DNA of 64,000 nucleotides from Microcella sp. (lineage in GTDB: Bacteria > Actinomycetota > Actinomycetes > Actinomycetales > Microbacteriaceae): positions 2,294,001-2,358,000 of the forward strand of contig NZ_CP075524.1 of assembly GCF_025808395.1 (NCBI RefSeq). Direction: 5' to 3'. Shown piece after piece: positions 8,333-18,112 of the stretch (the first letter of the stretch is position 1; each line of letters opens with the position of its first letter). The position numbers and the translations under genes are program-made. The notes below the pieces were generated by a model that saw only the letters and a list, made by a program, of their open reading frames with translations, searched no databases and was not told the DNA's origin.

Positions 8333-11300
8333 ATGAGTCTGTCGTCATCGCACCGCCGCCGAAGCCGGCGCTTCGTTCCCGGGGTGGCCGTCGTGGCCCT
8401 CGTGACCCTGTTCTCTCCGTTCATCGCGTTCCAGCCCGCGACGGCAGGCGAAGGCGACCCAGACGAGCCGGTGCTGATCCAGTTCGAGAAGGACGCGATT
8501 CCCGCAGCACCGACCGCCGTCGGCCCCGGCCAGACCGTCACCTATCAGTTCACGATCAACTGCTCCTCGCTCGAGACCGACTGCCTCGACCTGACGCTCG
8601 CCGACTCGGTTCCTGCTCCGCTCGTGCTGCAGTCGGTGACGATGGCAACGCAGAACCCGCCGATCGACATCCAGATCACCGGCAACGACTTCACGGTCGA
8701 GGTGGTCGACGACCTCGGCGGCGGCGCCACCGGCATGCAAGCGGGAACCGGCGTGCAGCTCAACGCCACCGCGACCGTGCCCGCAAACCTCTCCGCTGAC
8801 TTCGACGGCACCACTCTCGTGAACACCGCGGTCGTGACGGTGTCGAATCGTGCCGACCTCACGCTCGATCCTCCGCGACCCAACGTGGTCGAATCGAGCG
8901 CCGAGGTGCTGCTCGCCGTGCCGCGGGTGCTCGGCTCGAATACCACGAAAGACGTCACCCCCGCGACGAGCCCCGCAGTGCAGGGCCGCTCGGTCGCTTT
9001 CGCTCTCGGCGCCACCAACACCAGCAACGGCTCGGTCGACGAGCTCGTCATGCAAGAGCCGGCCGACCCTTCGTCGTCGATCCTCACCTACGTCGAGATC
9101 ACCGGGCTCAGCGGCCTCAGCCTGCCGGCGGGGGCCAACCGGGTGCGGGTCGACTGGTTCGACGGCGCCGACTGGAACGTCGGCACGCCCGCCGCCTCGG
9201 CCGCTCTGCCGCCGGGCGTCGACACGGCCGACCTGCGCGGCCTGCGGTTCGTCTTCACCTCGACGACGGGGCGCGTCGATCGCGGCGCGACCGCCGCGAT
9301 CACGATCGAAGGCGAGTTGACGTCGACGGCGGCGGCAGTGCCGTCGACCCTGACCGTCACGAACACGGCGAGCTCGTGGGTGCGCTTCGGCGACGACTCG
9401 ACCACGCCGGTTCTCGCCGCCGACACCATTCGCCTCGACCCGACGAGCGTGTCGCCCGTTGCCTCGAAGCAGTTCGAGAACTCGTACGTCATCGGCGGCG
9501 TGCTCGAGCGCGTCACCATCGGCGGGCAGAACGGCGGAGACTTTCCCCTCAAAGAGATGACGCTCACCGAGCCCGCCCCGGGCTCGACGTCGCTCGCCGG
9601 CCAAGGGTTGAGCTTCGACGGCTGGGTCACCGCCGACATCGAGTGGCCCGTCGGTGCGACCAGTGCCGAGGTCAGCTACTGGTACGAAGGCGATGCCGAC
9701 TTCAGCGCCCCGGTCACCACCACGACGGTCGACACGATTCCAGCCCCGGTGGATGCCGAGCTCGTGCAGAGCATCCGGGTCAGGTTCATCAGCACCCTGC
9801 CGGGGGGCATGGCGCCCGGCCAGTACGCCTCGCTGCCGTTCCGCGTGCTCACCGGCACCGTCGAGACCGACGTCACCACGGTCAACCAGGTTCGCGTCGA
9901 CGTCGTGACCCTCGACGACCAGACCGGCACGGCGCTCGCCTCAGACGATCTGACCCGCCGAACCTCTCGAGTGAACACGCTCGCGAACAAGACGATCACT
10001 CCAGACACTCTCTACGGTGTCGAAGGGGCCACGACGCTGATCTCGCTGCCGAGCAGCATCACGCCTCTGCCCACCTCGGCGGTCGACCCCACCTCATCGA
10101 CGGTCGGTTCGGTCTCGCTCGTCATCACCGACCCGGTCGACAGCGCCGCCGACGAGTTCTGGAACCACTTCGACCTCACCAACATCGTCGCGACGGCGGT
10201 GCCGGCGAACACGACGCTGACCGTGGAGTACTTCACGGGCTCTGAGTGGCTCGTGCTGCCCGGTGCCGACGCGCTGCTCGGCCCGACCTTCTTGAACACG
10301 ACCATCAGCGGGTCGTTGCGCGAGCAGATCTCGGCGATCAGGTTCACGTACCAGCACCGAGACTTCGAGACCCTCGGCACGCTGCTCAACCCCGGCTTCA
10401 CCGTGCAGCCGAACCTGCGTTTCGCTCTGCGCGACGAGTTGCGCGACGGCACCGGCGACGCCGCATCGGCGACGCGCACCGAGTCGATCGAGCTGACCAA
10501 CACGGTGTCGACCGCCGTCACGAACCCCGTCGCGACGCCGCCCGAGGCCACCGACGATGCCGTCGCCTCGATCGAGCTGCTGCCCACCAACGATGGCTCC
10601 GGTGGTGGCACAGGCAACATCTCGGCGATCTCGAAAGACTGGCAGCCGGTGCCGAGCACGGGCTTCGAGGCCGTGAATGCTCGCAGCGGCGAGCAGGCGA
10701 CGGCGCGCATCCGGTGGGGCACCGCCGGCACCACCTTCCACACGGTCGTGCTTTCTGACACCGCATCTGACCCCGCCACGACGCCGGTCGGGCAGACCGT
10801 CTTCGAGGCGTTCAACCTGGTGCGCATTCCCGCGATCACGAGCGGAGTGGATTCGCGCCTCACGTTCGACCGAGTGGCGGCCGTGCAGCTCTACATTCCC
10901 GGTAGCGGCTGGGTCGACGCGAGCGGCAGCCCGTGCCCCGCGAGCTGCGACGGCACCTTCCCCGGCTACACACTCACCACAGCCGAGCGCACCACCGCCA
11001 CAGGTGTGCGCCTCATCATCGAAGAGAGCCCCACGCGTGCCGCCCGCATCGGCACGAACCCCGCCGCACCTCCCGTCGGGTCGGGAGTCGCCGCGTCGAT
11101 GAACCTCGACCGGCGGTTCGATCTGGTCTTCGAGGTGCGCGACGTGCGCCGCTCTGACCCCTCGGTTGCTGTGCTCGGCAGCACGCGCGAGGCGCTCTAC
11201 AACACGGGGTCGTTCGGTGTCGTCAACAACACCGTGCGCTTCGACGGTCGAGACGCCGACAACGCCGTGGTGCTCACCCGCACCTCGGCTGACTCGATCC

Positions 11301-14300
11301 AGATCTTCGACCAGCCGCTGACGATCGAGGTGACGAAGACCTGGGTCGACGGACCCCTCGGCACCCCGCCCGACGGAACGCCTCAAGAGTTCTATCCACG
11401 AGCACGCATGACCATCGAGGCAGAGAACACCTCGGTCTCGCGGGTCGACGAGTTGTCGATTCTCGACCCCGTCGCGGGCACAGACCCGTTCGACGCCGTC
11501 AACCTCTTCGACATCGTGTCGCTCACCGTGCCCTCGGGCGCCACCGACACGGTCGTCATTCTCGAGCGCGAGTCGGGCGACTTCGACTCATTCACCCGCA
11601 CTGCCGCCCTGGCCTTGATGGCCTCGCAGCTTGCCGACGTCGTCGGCATCGAGGTCGTGCACACCGGACGCATCGACGTGCAGGCGACGACGCGCCTCGT
11701 CGTCGACACGCAGTTGCGAGAGTTCTTGCGCAGCGCCCCCGCCACTCGAGTGACCGCCGCCACCAGCGCCTTCGTGCCCAACACCGTGCGAGCGACCATC
11801 AGTGATCCTGGTGGACTCACCCAGCCGCCCGAGGGGCAGTCGAACAACACCCTCATCGCGCAGGCGACCGCCAGCGTGTCGGTCGAGAACCTGTCATACG
11901 GAGTCACTGCCACCAAGGGCATCCAGGCCGACACCACGGCGACGATCACGGTGCCCGCCACCCAGTTCGAGGGCAACTCGCGCATCGCGACGGTCACCCT
12001 CACCGGTCAGCCGTCGGGCAACGTGCGGTCGACCGACATGGTGTTCGAAGACCTCACCCCCTCGTTCTGGAACGCCTACAACTTCACCGGCTTCGGCTCG
12101 CACTCGTTCGCCAGCCCGCTCAACCGCGTGAAGGTCGACGTGCTCATCGGGGTCGACTACGTCATCGACGGCAGCGGCGGCATCACAGCAGAGTGCGGCG
12201 GTTCGGCCGTGCTCGACGACTGCTGGGTCGAGGGTGCCTTCGGCTCGACTCTGACGCTGCCGACGCTGCCCCCCGGGGCCGTCACCGCTGACATCCGCGG
12301 CGTGCGGTTCCACTACACGCGGGCCGACGGTGCCGCATGGGAGCGGCCGTTCAACCCCCTCCAGACCGTGCGCTTCACGGTGACGCGGCGCGATCTGCTG
12401 GTCGAGCCGAGCGACCAGCCCGTGCCGTCGACGCTCTACATCTATGACGAGCCGGCACCGGGCGAGTCGCAGATCGGCATCTTCACGAACGACGTCACGG
12501 TCACGTCGTGGGCAGATGATGGCTCGGATGCTCCGCTCTGGCAGGCCACCGCCGACGACACCCGGCAGATCCTCTTCCAGCACCGGCCGGCGAAGGTTCG
12601 CGTCATCAAGACCCCGTTCGGCCCGCTCACTCTGGGCGCCCCGATTCCCTATGAGATCGAGGTGCGCAACCTGGGCACCGGTCACGACAAAGACCTCGCC
12701 GAGCTGCAGATCGTCGACCTCATCCCCGTCGACCTCAGCGGGCCGATGCTCGTGCTCGGCATCGACCCCGAGACGGGCGTCAGCTACCTGCCCGAAGACC
12801 TCATCAGCCTCTCGCTCGTGAACACCTCGGGCACGGCAGTGGCTGCCCCATCGTTTACGGCGGTGCTCGGCGCGAGCGGCCCGGGCGGGCAGGCGCTGAC
12901 GATCACCCCCGACCCGGCCTTCGTGCTGCCGAAGGGGTGGACCTTGACGATCAAGGCGCCGCTGCTGTTCCGGCAGTTCCTCGAAGCGGGCTCCGAGTCG
13001 AGCAACTTCGTGCTCAACAGCGCGATCGTCACGAGCGACCAAGAGTTCGACCGCTGCGAGTACTCGACGAACGGTGCTCTCGAACTCGACCCCCAGCTGT
13101 TCGTGAGCAGCTGCACCGCGACCACGAAGGTCTGGGCCCTGCCGAGCGCACCGATGAACATCGTCAAGGGCGTCAAGGGCGTTGAAGCGGGCCCGCTCGA
13201 CCTCGACGGCAACCTCATCATCGACCCCGACACGGGGCTGCCGTTCGACGACCTCGGGGTGATCCGCACCGTCAACAACGGCATCGACTGCAGCGCGCCG
13301 ACGCTCGATGTCGACGGCACCGACTACTACCGCTACCCATGCGTGCCGATCACTCGACCCGGCGGCACCGAAGAGTGGGTGGGCAACTTCTTCAACGCGG
13401 GCAACGTGCGCGTCTTCGAGGTCGTGGCGATCGATGTGCTGCCGCGCCAGAACGACCGAGGCGTCATCATCAACGACGCGCGCTCGTCGCGCTGGGCCCC
13501 GGTGCTCACCGAGCGCCCGCGGCTGGTCGGCTGGCCAGACGAGGCGCTCACGGTGTACTACACCGACCGTCTCGACCTGGCGACCCCGCAGTGCAACGGC
13601 GCAGACATCCAGTTCGAGCTGGGCATGAACGCGAGCTCGACCCCGCCGATGGTGCAGTCGTATCTGCCGTGCATCACGAGCGGTAGCCCGGGTGGCCTGC
13701 CTGATCGTGCTGACCCCATCACGGGGTGGAAGGTCATGCCGTCGGCCCCCGACGCCGCGCTGCTCGAGAGCGTCATCGCCCTCAAGTTCGTCGTCGACTT
13801 CACCGTCGGTGTCGACGTCGCAGACCACGGTCTGGTGCCGGGCGACGACATCTCGATCGTCTACCGGTCGCAGACCGCCTCTGAGCCCGTGCTGCGAGAG
13901 ACCAACGCGAACCTCGCGCGCGACTCGATCGCCTACAACTCGATCGCGGGTGCCGCTCGCGGCCGTGACGGAGACAACGACCTGCCCTACCGGTTCGTCA
14001 CCGAGCCTCGTAAGGTCGGCGTCGCCCTCGCGACCGGCGCGATCGACCTCGCCAAGGTCGTCGACGGCGCCGCGGCGGCGTTCGCTCCTGCGACCTTCGC
14101 GATCGACGTCGCGTGCTCAGTCGACGGAGAGCCGATCTCGCTGCTCGACAGCGCCGGCAACAACCGTTCGCCGTTCACCCTCACCGGCAATGCGGCGTCG
14201 ACGCGCATCCTCGGCATCCCCCTCTACGCAGAGTGCGACATCACCGAGGTCGGCACCACCGGTGCCACGACCACGGCAGCGCTGCCGCAAACGGTGACCG

Positions 14301-17300
14301 TGCGGTCGCTCGACTCGAGCCCGTCGGTGGTCTTCAACCCCAGGCCCGCGTTTGACGAGCGCGACCCGATCGAGCTCAGCGAGGTGACCAACACCTACGA
14401 GTCTGCGTCGCTCACGATCAGCAAGACCGTGAACATGAATGGTGCCGTCAACGCGGCGGGTGCTCCGGTGATGCAGACCAGCTTCACCTTCAGCATCGCC
14501 TGCACCTTCAACGTCGGAGCAGGCCCGCAGCCGGTGTCGGTGACGCCGGCGACCTTCACCCTCAACGACGGCGAGTCGCGCACCTATACGGGGCTCCCCG
14601 CCGGTGCCGTCTGCACCGTCACCGAGACCAACACCCGTGGCGCCACCGTGACCAAGACGATCACCACCGGCGGCGCGTCGACCGAGCCGAACGCGACGAC
14701 CGCGGTGGTGACGCTGTCGCCCGACGCCGAGGGGGGCGCAGCGACCAACACGGTGGCGTACACCAACAGCATTCCGGTCGCCTCGCTGACCGTGAACAAG
14801 GTGCTCACGGGCGCGGGTGCGACGCAGTACGGCACCGGCACCTTCACGATCCGCGTGAGCTGCACGAAAGCGGCCACCGTCAACGACATGCCGACTGGTG
14901 CCCCGACGAACTCGGTCTGGTACGGCACCTTCACCCTGTCGTCGGCCAGCGGGCTGAGTCGCACGATCGACAACATTCCTGCCGGCTCGAGTTGCACGGT
15001 GACCGAGACCGAGAGCGCCGGTGCCACCCAGGTGACCACCCAGGGGGCGATCACCCTCACGGCATCGCCCACGGTCACTCGGTCGGTGACCAACCGATTC
15101 GCGCTCGCCTCGCTCGTGGTCGGCAAGACGGTGCAGACCGCAGCCGTCGACGCTGAGGGCAACCCGGTCTACCCCATCGACCCGTTCGCCTTCGAGGTGG
15201 CCTGCACCTTCCAGGGCGGCACCGTGCTGGCCACCGGCTTCGCAGCCTCGCCCATGACCTTCGCACTGCGGCACGGAGAGACTCGCACGCTCGCAGGGCT
15301 GCCGGCGGGTGCCTCGTGCGTCGTCACCGAGACCGACGATCTCGATGCCGATTCGACCTCGATCGCGCGCACCGTCAACGCCACCTCGACGTCGATCGAG
15401 GGCACGTCGACGACGATCGCCTCGCTCGCCGAAGACGTGTCGGGAGCGCCGCGCAACAGCACCCAGTTCACCAACCGCTACGGCGTCACGAGCTTCACGA
15501 TCTCGAAAGACGTCATCGGCGGGGCAGCCGGGCAGTTCGCGCCCGAGTCGTTCACGGCGAACCTGGTCTGCACGTCGCCCCTCGTCGGTGAGTCGTTCAA
15601 CGACGACCTCACGGTGCCGGCCAACGGCTTCGTGACGATCGAGAACCTCGCCGACGGCTCGACGTGCACGGTCTTCGAGCGCGATGTCGCCGCGACCGGT
15701 GCCGACGCTCACCGTATCGTCGACGACGAGGGCACCGTCATCGACGGCACCGACATTCTCGTGACCACGGGCAACCCCGCGTCGGTCACGCTCGAGAACT
15801 ACTACCTCACCGGTGAGCTCGAGGTGTCGAAGTCGGTCATCGGCGCCGGCGCCGTGTACGGCGATGGCCCATTCGAGGTGACCCTGGCCTGCGTGCGCGA
15901 CGGCATCGCCGTCGACATCGCCGGCGGCGCCACTCGCGAGCTCGCTCCCGACGGCACCGTCAGCTACACCCTGCTGCCGTCTGGCGCAGAGTGCACGCTG
16001 ACCGAGACAGATCGCGGCAGCGCCACCTCGAGCCGCGTCCTCGACGAGAACGGCGACGAGCTGACCACCAACGTCGGCACGGGTTACACCTTCACGGTGA
16101 TCGTCGACGCCTCTGAGCTCGTCGATGACCAGCCGCAGCCCTCGCTCGAGGTCGAGAACACCTTCGAGCTCGCGAGCCTCGCCGTCTCGAAGACCGTGTC
16201 GAGTGCGGCCGTCGATCAGAACGGCGATGCGATCGAGTTCGGGCCGTTCCCGGTCACGGTCGACTGCCTCTTCCAGTCGGTCAACGTCTACGGCACCGGC
16301 TACGACGCCGAGACTCAGATGCAGCGCGAGCTCGTCGACGGCGAGACCTGGGTTCTCACCGGGCTGCCCGACGGCGCCGTGTGCACCGTCACCGAGACCG
16401 ACACCATGAGTGCCGTCGAGACGCGCATCACCACGGTGCGCGACGGCGCCGGCTCGTCGACGACCACCTCGAGTTCGGCGGTGGTCACGCTCGGCACCGA
16501 GACGACCGCCGAGATCATGAACGACTACACGGTCGGCTCGATCGAGTTGTCGAAGGCGGTCATCGGCGAGGGCACCGGCGAGTGGGCGGATGCTCCCTTC
16601 GAGATCGACGTGACGTGCGTGCTCGACGACAGCACGGGTGAGCGAGTGGTCTTCTCTCACAGCTTCACGTTCGTGCGCGGAGACGACCCGGTGACGATCG
16701 AGAATCTCGCGTCGGGTGCGCTGTGCACCATTACCGAGACCGCGACCGGTGGCGCGAGCTCGACGACCGTGACGATCGATGGCGACTCCGTGAGCGGCGT
16801 GACCGCCGATGTCGTCATCGCCGATGACCTCGTCGCGGCGACCGTGACGAACACCTTCGGCCTCGGCGAGGTTCGTGTCGAGAAGGTGCGCGACGGCGAG
16901 GGCGCAGACACGTGGGGGGCGGGCCCCTTCGAGGTCGAGCTGTCGTGCGTGCGCGACATCGACGGCGTCGACGAGCAGATCGAGATTCCGGGCGGCGCTC
17001 TGCGTCTCCTGACGTCTGAGGGGTTCTATCGAGCGACCTACGACCTGCTGCCGATCGACGCGGTCTGCTCGCTCGTCGAGACCCGCACCGCTGGTGCGAC
17101 GAGCACGAGCATCGATGTCGACGCGGTGACCGTGGGGGCCGCGCCCGTGCAGTTCACGGTGACCAACACCTTCGATGTCGGCAGCGTCGCGATCGAGAAG
17201 ACGTTCGCCGGCGACGGCACCGGCCTGTTCGTGCAGGGTCCGTACGAGGCGAGCCTCGCGTGCACCCTCGAGATCGACGGTGTCATCACTGACCTCGAGA

Positions 17301-17998
17301 TTCCCGGTGGTGCTGCACGCGAGCTCACCGAGGTGAACGGATACCGCAACGGGTGGCATCAGATTCCGGCGGGCGCAGAGTGCTCGGTGACGGAGACCCG
17401 CACGGGTGGTGCTACTCGAGTCGACGCCGTCGATGCCGAGTTCACCGTTGAGGCTGACGAGCAGCACACCGTGATTCTCGAGAACACCTTCCTGCTGGCC
17501 GCGTTCTCGATCACCAAAGACGTCACGGGGCCGTTCGCGCACGAAGCGCGTGACGCTGTGTTCCTCATCGAGACCGAGTGCGTGTGGGATCGCGATGGCG
17601 AGCAGGTGCCGCTGCTTCCGGGCGGCTGGCCGCGCGAGTCGATCGATCAGGCCGAGAGCGACGACGAGGCGACCGAGCAGCCGACGAGCGTCCGCTCTGA
17701 GATTCGCCATGGCGTCACGGTGACCTTCGACAACTTGCCGGCCAGCGCGGTCTGCTCGGTGTCAGAGGTCGACAGCGGCGGCGCGACGATGCAGCTGATG
17801 TGGCTCGACGGCGTGCTGCAGCTCGGTGAGCTCACGCTCGCCGACGGCGAGAACGACTCGACCCTCGCGAACGTCTTCATGCTCACGCTCGCCAACACGG
17901 GTGTCGAGATCATGCTCTGGCTGTGGGTCATCGCCGCGCTGCTGTTCAGCGGCCTCGTGCTGCTGACGATCGCGCGTCGACGAGCGTCGGCGGGCTAG
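8333..17998 (+). CDS. Giant sortase-anchored repeat surface protein (DUF11-like and DUF5979 repeats)
   Basis: A 3221-residue extracellular protein. Residues 1-38 are a signal peptide: an RRRSRR basic region, a hydrophobic core, and cleavage after ATA. The N-terminal ~1400 residues hold about six divergent ~180-residue repeats, each with a D-P...F...F.L..I opening and a GAD-I-R-G-V-R-F or similar strand. A DUF11-like, conserved-repeat region follows at ~1415-1550 (VRVIKTPFGPLTLGAPIPYEI). From ~1899 to ~3180 there are eleven DUF5979-type Ig-like repeats, each ending in a variant of VTET-x3-GAT. The C-terminus has LANTG (3186-3190), a hydrophobic helix and RRRASAG. LAxTG is the motif expected for class E sortases. 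It is probably an adhesin or stalk protein; no sortase gene lies in the window. It stands alone as a transcription unit with a terminator behind it. Confidence 0.9.
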   Translation: MSLSSSHRRRSRRFVPGVAVVALVTLFSPFIAFQPATAGEGDPDEPVLIQFEKDAIPAAPTAVGPGQTVTYQFTINCSSLETDCLDLTLADSVPAPLVLQSVTMATQNPPIDIQITGNDFTVEVVDDLGGGATGMQAGTGVQLNATATVPANLSADFDGTTLVNTAVVTVSNRADLTLDPPRPNVVESSAEVLLAVPRVLGSNTTKDVTPATSPAVQGRSVAFALGATNTSNGSVDELVMQEPADPSSSILTYVEITGLSGLSLPAGANRVRVDWFDGADWNVGTPAASAALPPGVDTADLRGLRFVFTSTTGRVDRGATAAITIEGELTSTAAAVPSTLTVTNTASSWVRFGDDSTTPVLAADTIRLDPTSVSPVASKQFENSYVIGGVLERVTIGGQNGGDFPLKEMTLTEPAPGSTSLAGQGLSFDGWVTADIEWPVGATSAEVSYWYEGDADFSAPVTTTTVDTIPAPVDAELVQSIRVRFISTLPGGMAPGQYASLPFRVLTGTVETDVTTVNQVRVDVVTLDDQTGTALASDDLTRRTSRVNTLANKTITPDTLYGVEGATTLISLPSSITPLPTSAVDPTSSTVGSVSLVITDPVDSAADEFWNHFDLTNIVATAVPANTTLTVEYFTGSEWLVLPGADALLGPTFLNTTISGSLREQISAIRFTYQHRDFETLGTLLNPGFTVQPNLRFALRDELRDGTGDAASATRTESIELTNTVSTAVTNPVATPPEATDDAVASIELLPTNDGSGGGTGNISAISKDWQPVPSTGFEAVNARSGEQATARIRWGTAGTTFHTVVLSDTASDPATTPVGQTVFEAFNLVRIPAITSGVDSRLTFDRVAAVQLYIPGSGWVDASGSPCPASCDGTFPGYTLTTAERTTATGVRLIIEESPTRAARIGTNPAAPPVGSGVAASMNLDRRFDLVFEVRDVRRSDPSVAVLGSTREALYNTGSFGVVNNTVRFDGRDADNAVVLTRTSADSIQIFDQPLTIEVTKTWVDGPLGTPPDGTPQEFYPRARMTIEAENTSVSRVDELSILDPVAGTDPFDAVNLFDIVSLTVPSGATDTVVILERESGDFDSFTRTAALALMASQLADVVGIEVVHTGRIDVQATTRLVVDTQLREFLRSAPATRVTAATSAFVPNTVRATISDPGGLTQPPEGQSNNTLIAQATASVSVENLSYGVTATKGIQADTTATITVPATQFEGNSRIATVTLTGQPSGNVRSTDMVFEDLTPSFWNAYNFTGFGSHSFASPLNRVKVDVLIGVDYVIDGSGGITAECGGSAVLDDCWVEGAFGSTLTLPTLPPGAVTADIRGVRFHYTRADGAAWERPFNPLQTVRFTVTRRDLLVEPSDQPVPSTLYIYDEPAPGESQIGIFTNDVTVTSWADDGSDAPLWQATADDTRQILFQHRPAKVRVIKTPFGPLTLGAPIPYEIEVRNLGTGHDKDLAELQIVDLIPVDLSGPMLVLGIDPETGVSYLPEDLISLSLVNTSGTAVAAPSFTAVLGASGPGGQALTITPDPAFVLPKGWTLTIKAPLLFRQFLEAGSESSNFVLNSAIVTSDQEFDRCEYSTNGALELDPQLFVSSCTATTKVWALPSAPMNIVKGVKGVEAGPLDLDGNLIIDPDTGLPFDDLGVIRTVNNGIDCSAPTLDVDGTDYYRYPCVPITRPGGTEEWVGNFFNAGNVRVFEVVAIDVLPRQNDRGVIINDARSSRWAPVLTERPRLVGWPDEALTVYYTDRLDLATPQCNGADIQFELGMNASSTPPMVQSYLPCITSGSPGGLPDRADPITGWKVMPSAPDAALLESVIALKFVVDFTVGVDVADHGLVPGDDISIVYRSQTASEPVLRETNANLARDSIAYNSIAGAARGRDGDNDLPYRFVTEPRKVGVALATGAIDLAKVVDGAAAAFAPATFAIDVACSVDGEPISLLDSAGNNRSPFTLTGNAASTRILGIPLYAECDITEVGTTGATTTAALPQTVTVRSLDSSPSVVFNPRPAFDERDPIELSEVTNTYESASLTISKTVNMNGAVNAAGAPVMQTSFTFSIACTFNVGAGPQPVSVTPATFTLNDGESRTYTGLPAGAVCTVTETNTRGATVTKTITTGGASTEPNATTAVVTLSPDAEGGAATNTVAYTNSIPVASLTVNKVLTGAGATQYGTGTFTIRVSCTKAATVNDMPTGAPTNSVWYGTFTLSSASGLSRTIDNIPAGSSCTVTETESAGATQVTTQGAITLTASPTVTRSVTNRFALASLVVGKTVQTAAVDAEGNPVYPIDPFAFEVACTFQGGTVLATGFAASPMTFALRHGETRTLAGLPAGASCVVTETDDLDADSTSIARTVNATSTSIEGTSTTIASLAEDVSGAPRNSTQFTNRYGVTSFTISKDVIGGAAGQFAPESFTANLVCTSPLVGESFNDDLTVPANGFVTIENLADGSTCTVFERDVAATGADAHRIVDDEGTVIDGTDILVTTGNPASVTLENYYLTGELEVSKSVIGAGAVYGDGPFEVTLACVRDGIAVDIAGGATRELAPDGTVSYTLLPSGAECTLTETDRGSATSSRVLDENGDELTTNVGTGYTFTVIVDASELVDDQPQPSLEVENTFELASLAVSKTVSSAAVDQNGDAIEFGPFPVTVDCLFQSVNVYGTGYDAETQMQRELVDGETWVLTGLPDGAVCTVTETDTMSAVETRITTVRDGAGSSTTTSSSAVVTLGTETTAEIMNDYTVGSIELSKAVIGEGTGEWADAPFEIDVTCVLDDSTGERVVFSHSFTFVRGDDPVTIENLASGALCTITETATGGASSTTVTIDGDSVSGVTADVVIADDLVAATVTNTFGLGEVRVEKVRDGEGADTWGAGPFEVELSCVRDIDGVDEQIEIPGGALRLLTSEGFYRATYDLLPIDAVCSLVETRTAGATSTSIDVDAVTVGAAPVQFTVTNTFDVGSVAIEKTFAGDGTGLFVQGPYEASLACTLEIDGVITDLEIPGGAARELTEVNGYRNGWHQIPAGAECSVTETRTGGATRVDAVDAEFTVEADEQHTVILENTFLLAAFSITKDVTGPFAHEARDAVFLIETECVWDRDGEQVPLLPGGWPRESIDQAESDDEATEQPTSVRSEIRHGVTVTFDNLPASAVCSVSEVDSGGATMQLMWLDGVLQLGELTLADGENDSTLANVFMLTLANTGVEIMLWLWVIAALLFSGLVLLTIARRRASAG

Positions 17999-18049
17999 AC
18001 CGACAACGCCTCGGCGCAGGGTTCGACGAGAACTGAGCGCAGAGAAGGC

Positions 18050-18085
18050 CGGGCCCCGGTGGCGCGAAGGCGCGACCGGGGCCCG
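18050..18085. terminator. Bidirectional hairpin between the surface gene and the helicase gene
   Basis: A perfect 11-bp stem (CGGGCCCCGGT and its complement) encloses a 14-base segment that can itself pair. It lies between two converging genes and has no long T-run on either side. It probably ends both transcripts. Confidence 0.6.
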
Positions 18086-18112
18086 TGAGCCATCGTGAGC
18101 GTGTGGTGACGG

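Noticed and set aside
13714..13726. CCCC-ATCAC-GGGG as another regulatory palindrome
   Set aside because: It lies deep inside the surface-protein coding sequence with no promoter near it and lacks the CCCCCGMA extension, so I treat it as chance.
14029..17880. Repetitive DNA in the giant gene as a possible CRISPR or tandem repeat array
   Set aside because: The repeats are ~100 codons long, divergent at DNA level and in frame, so they are protein domains.
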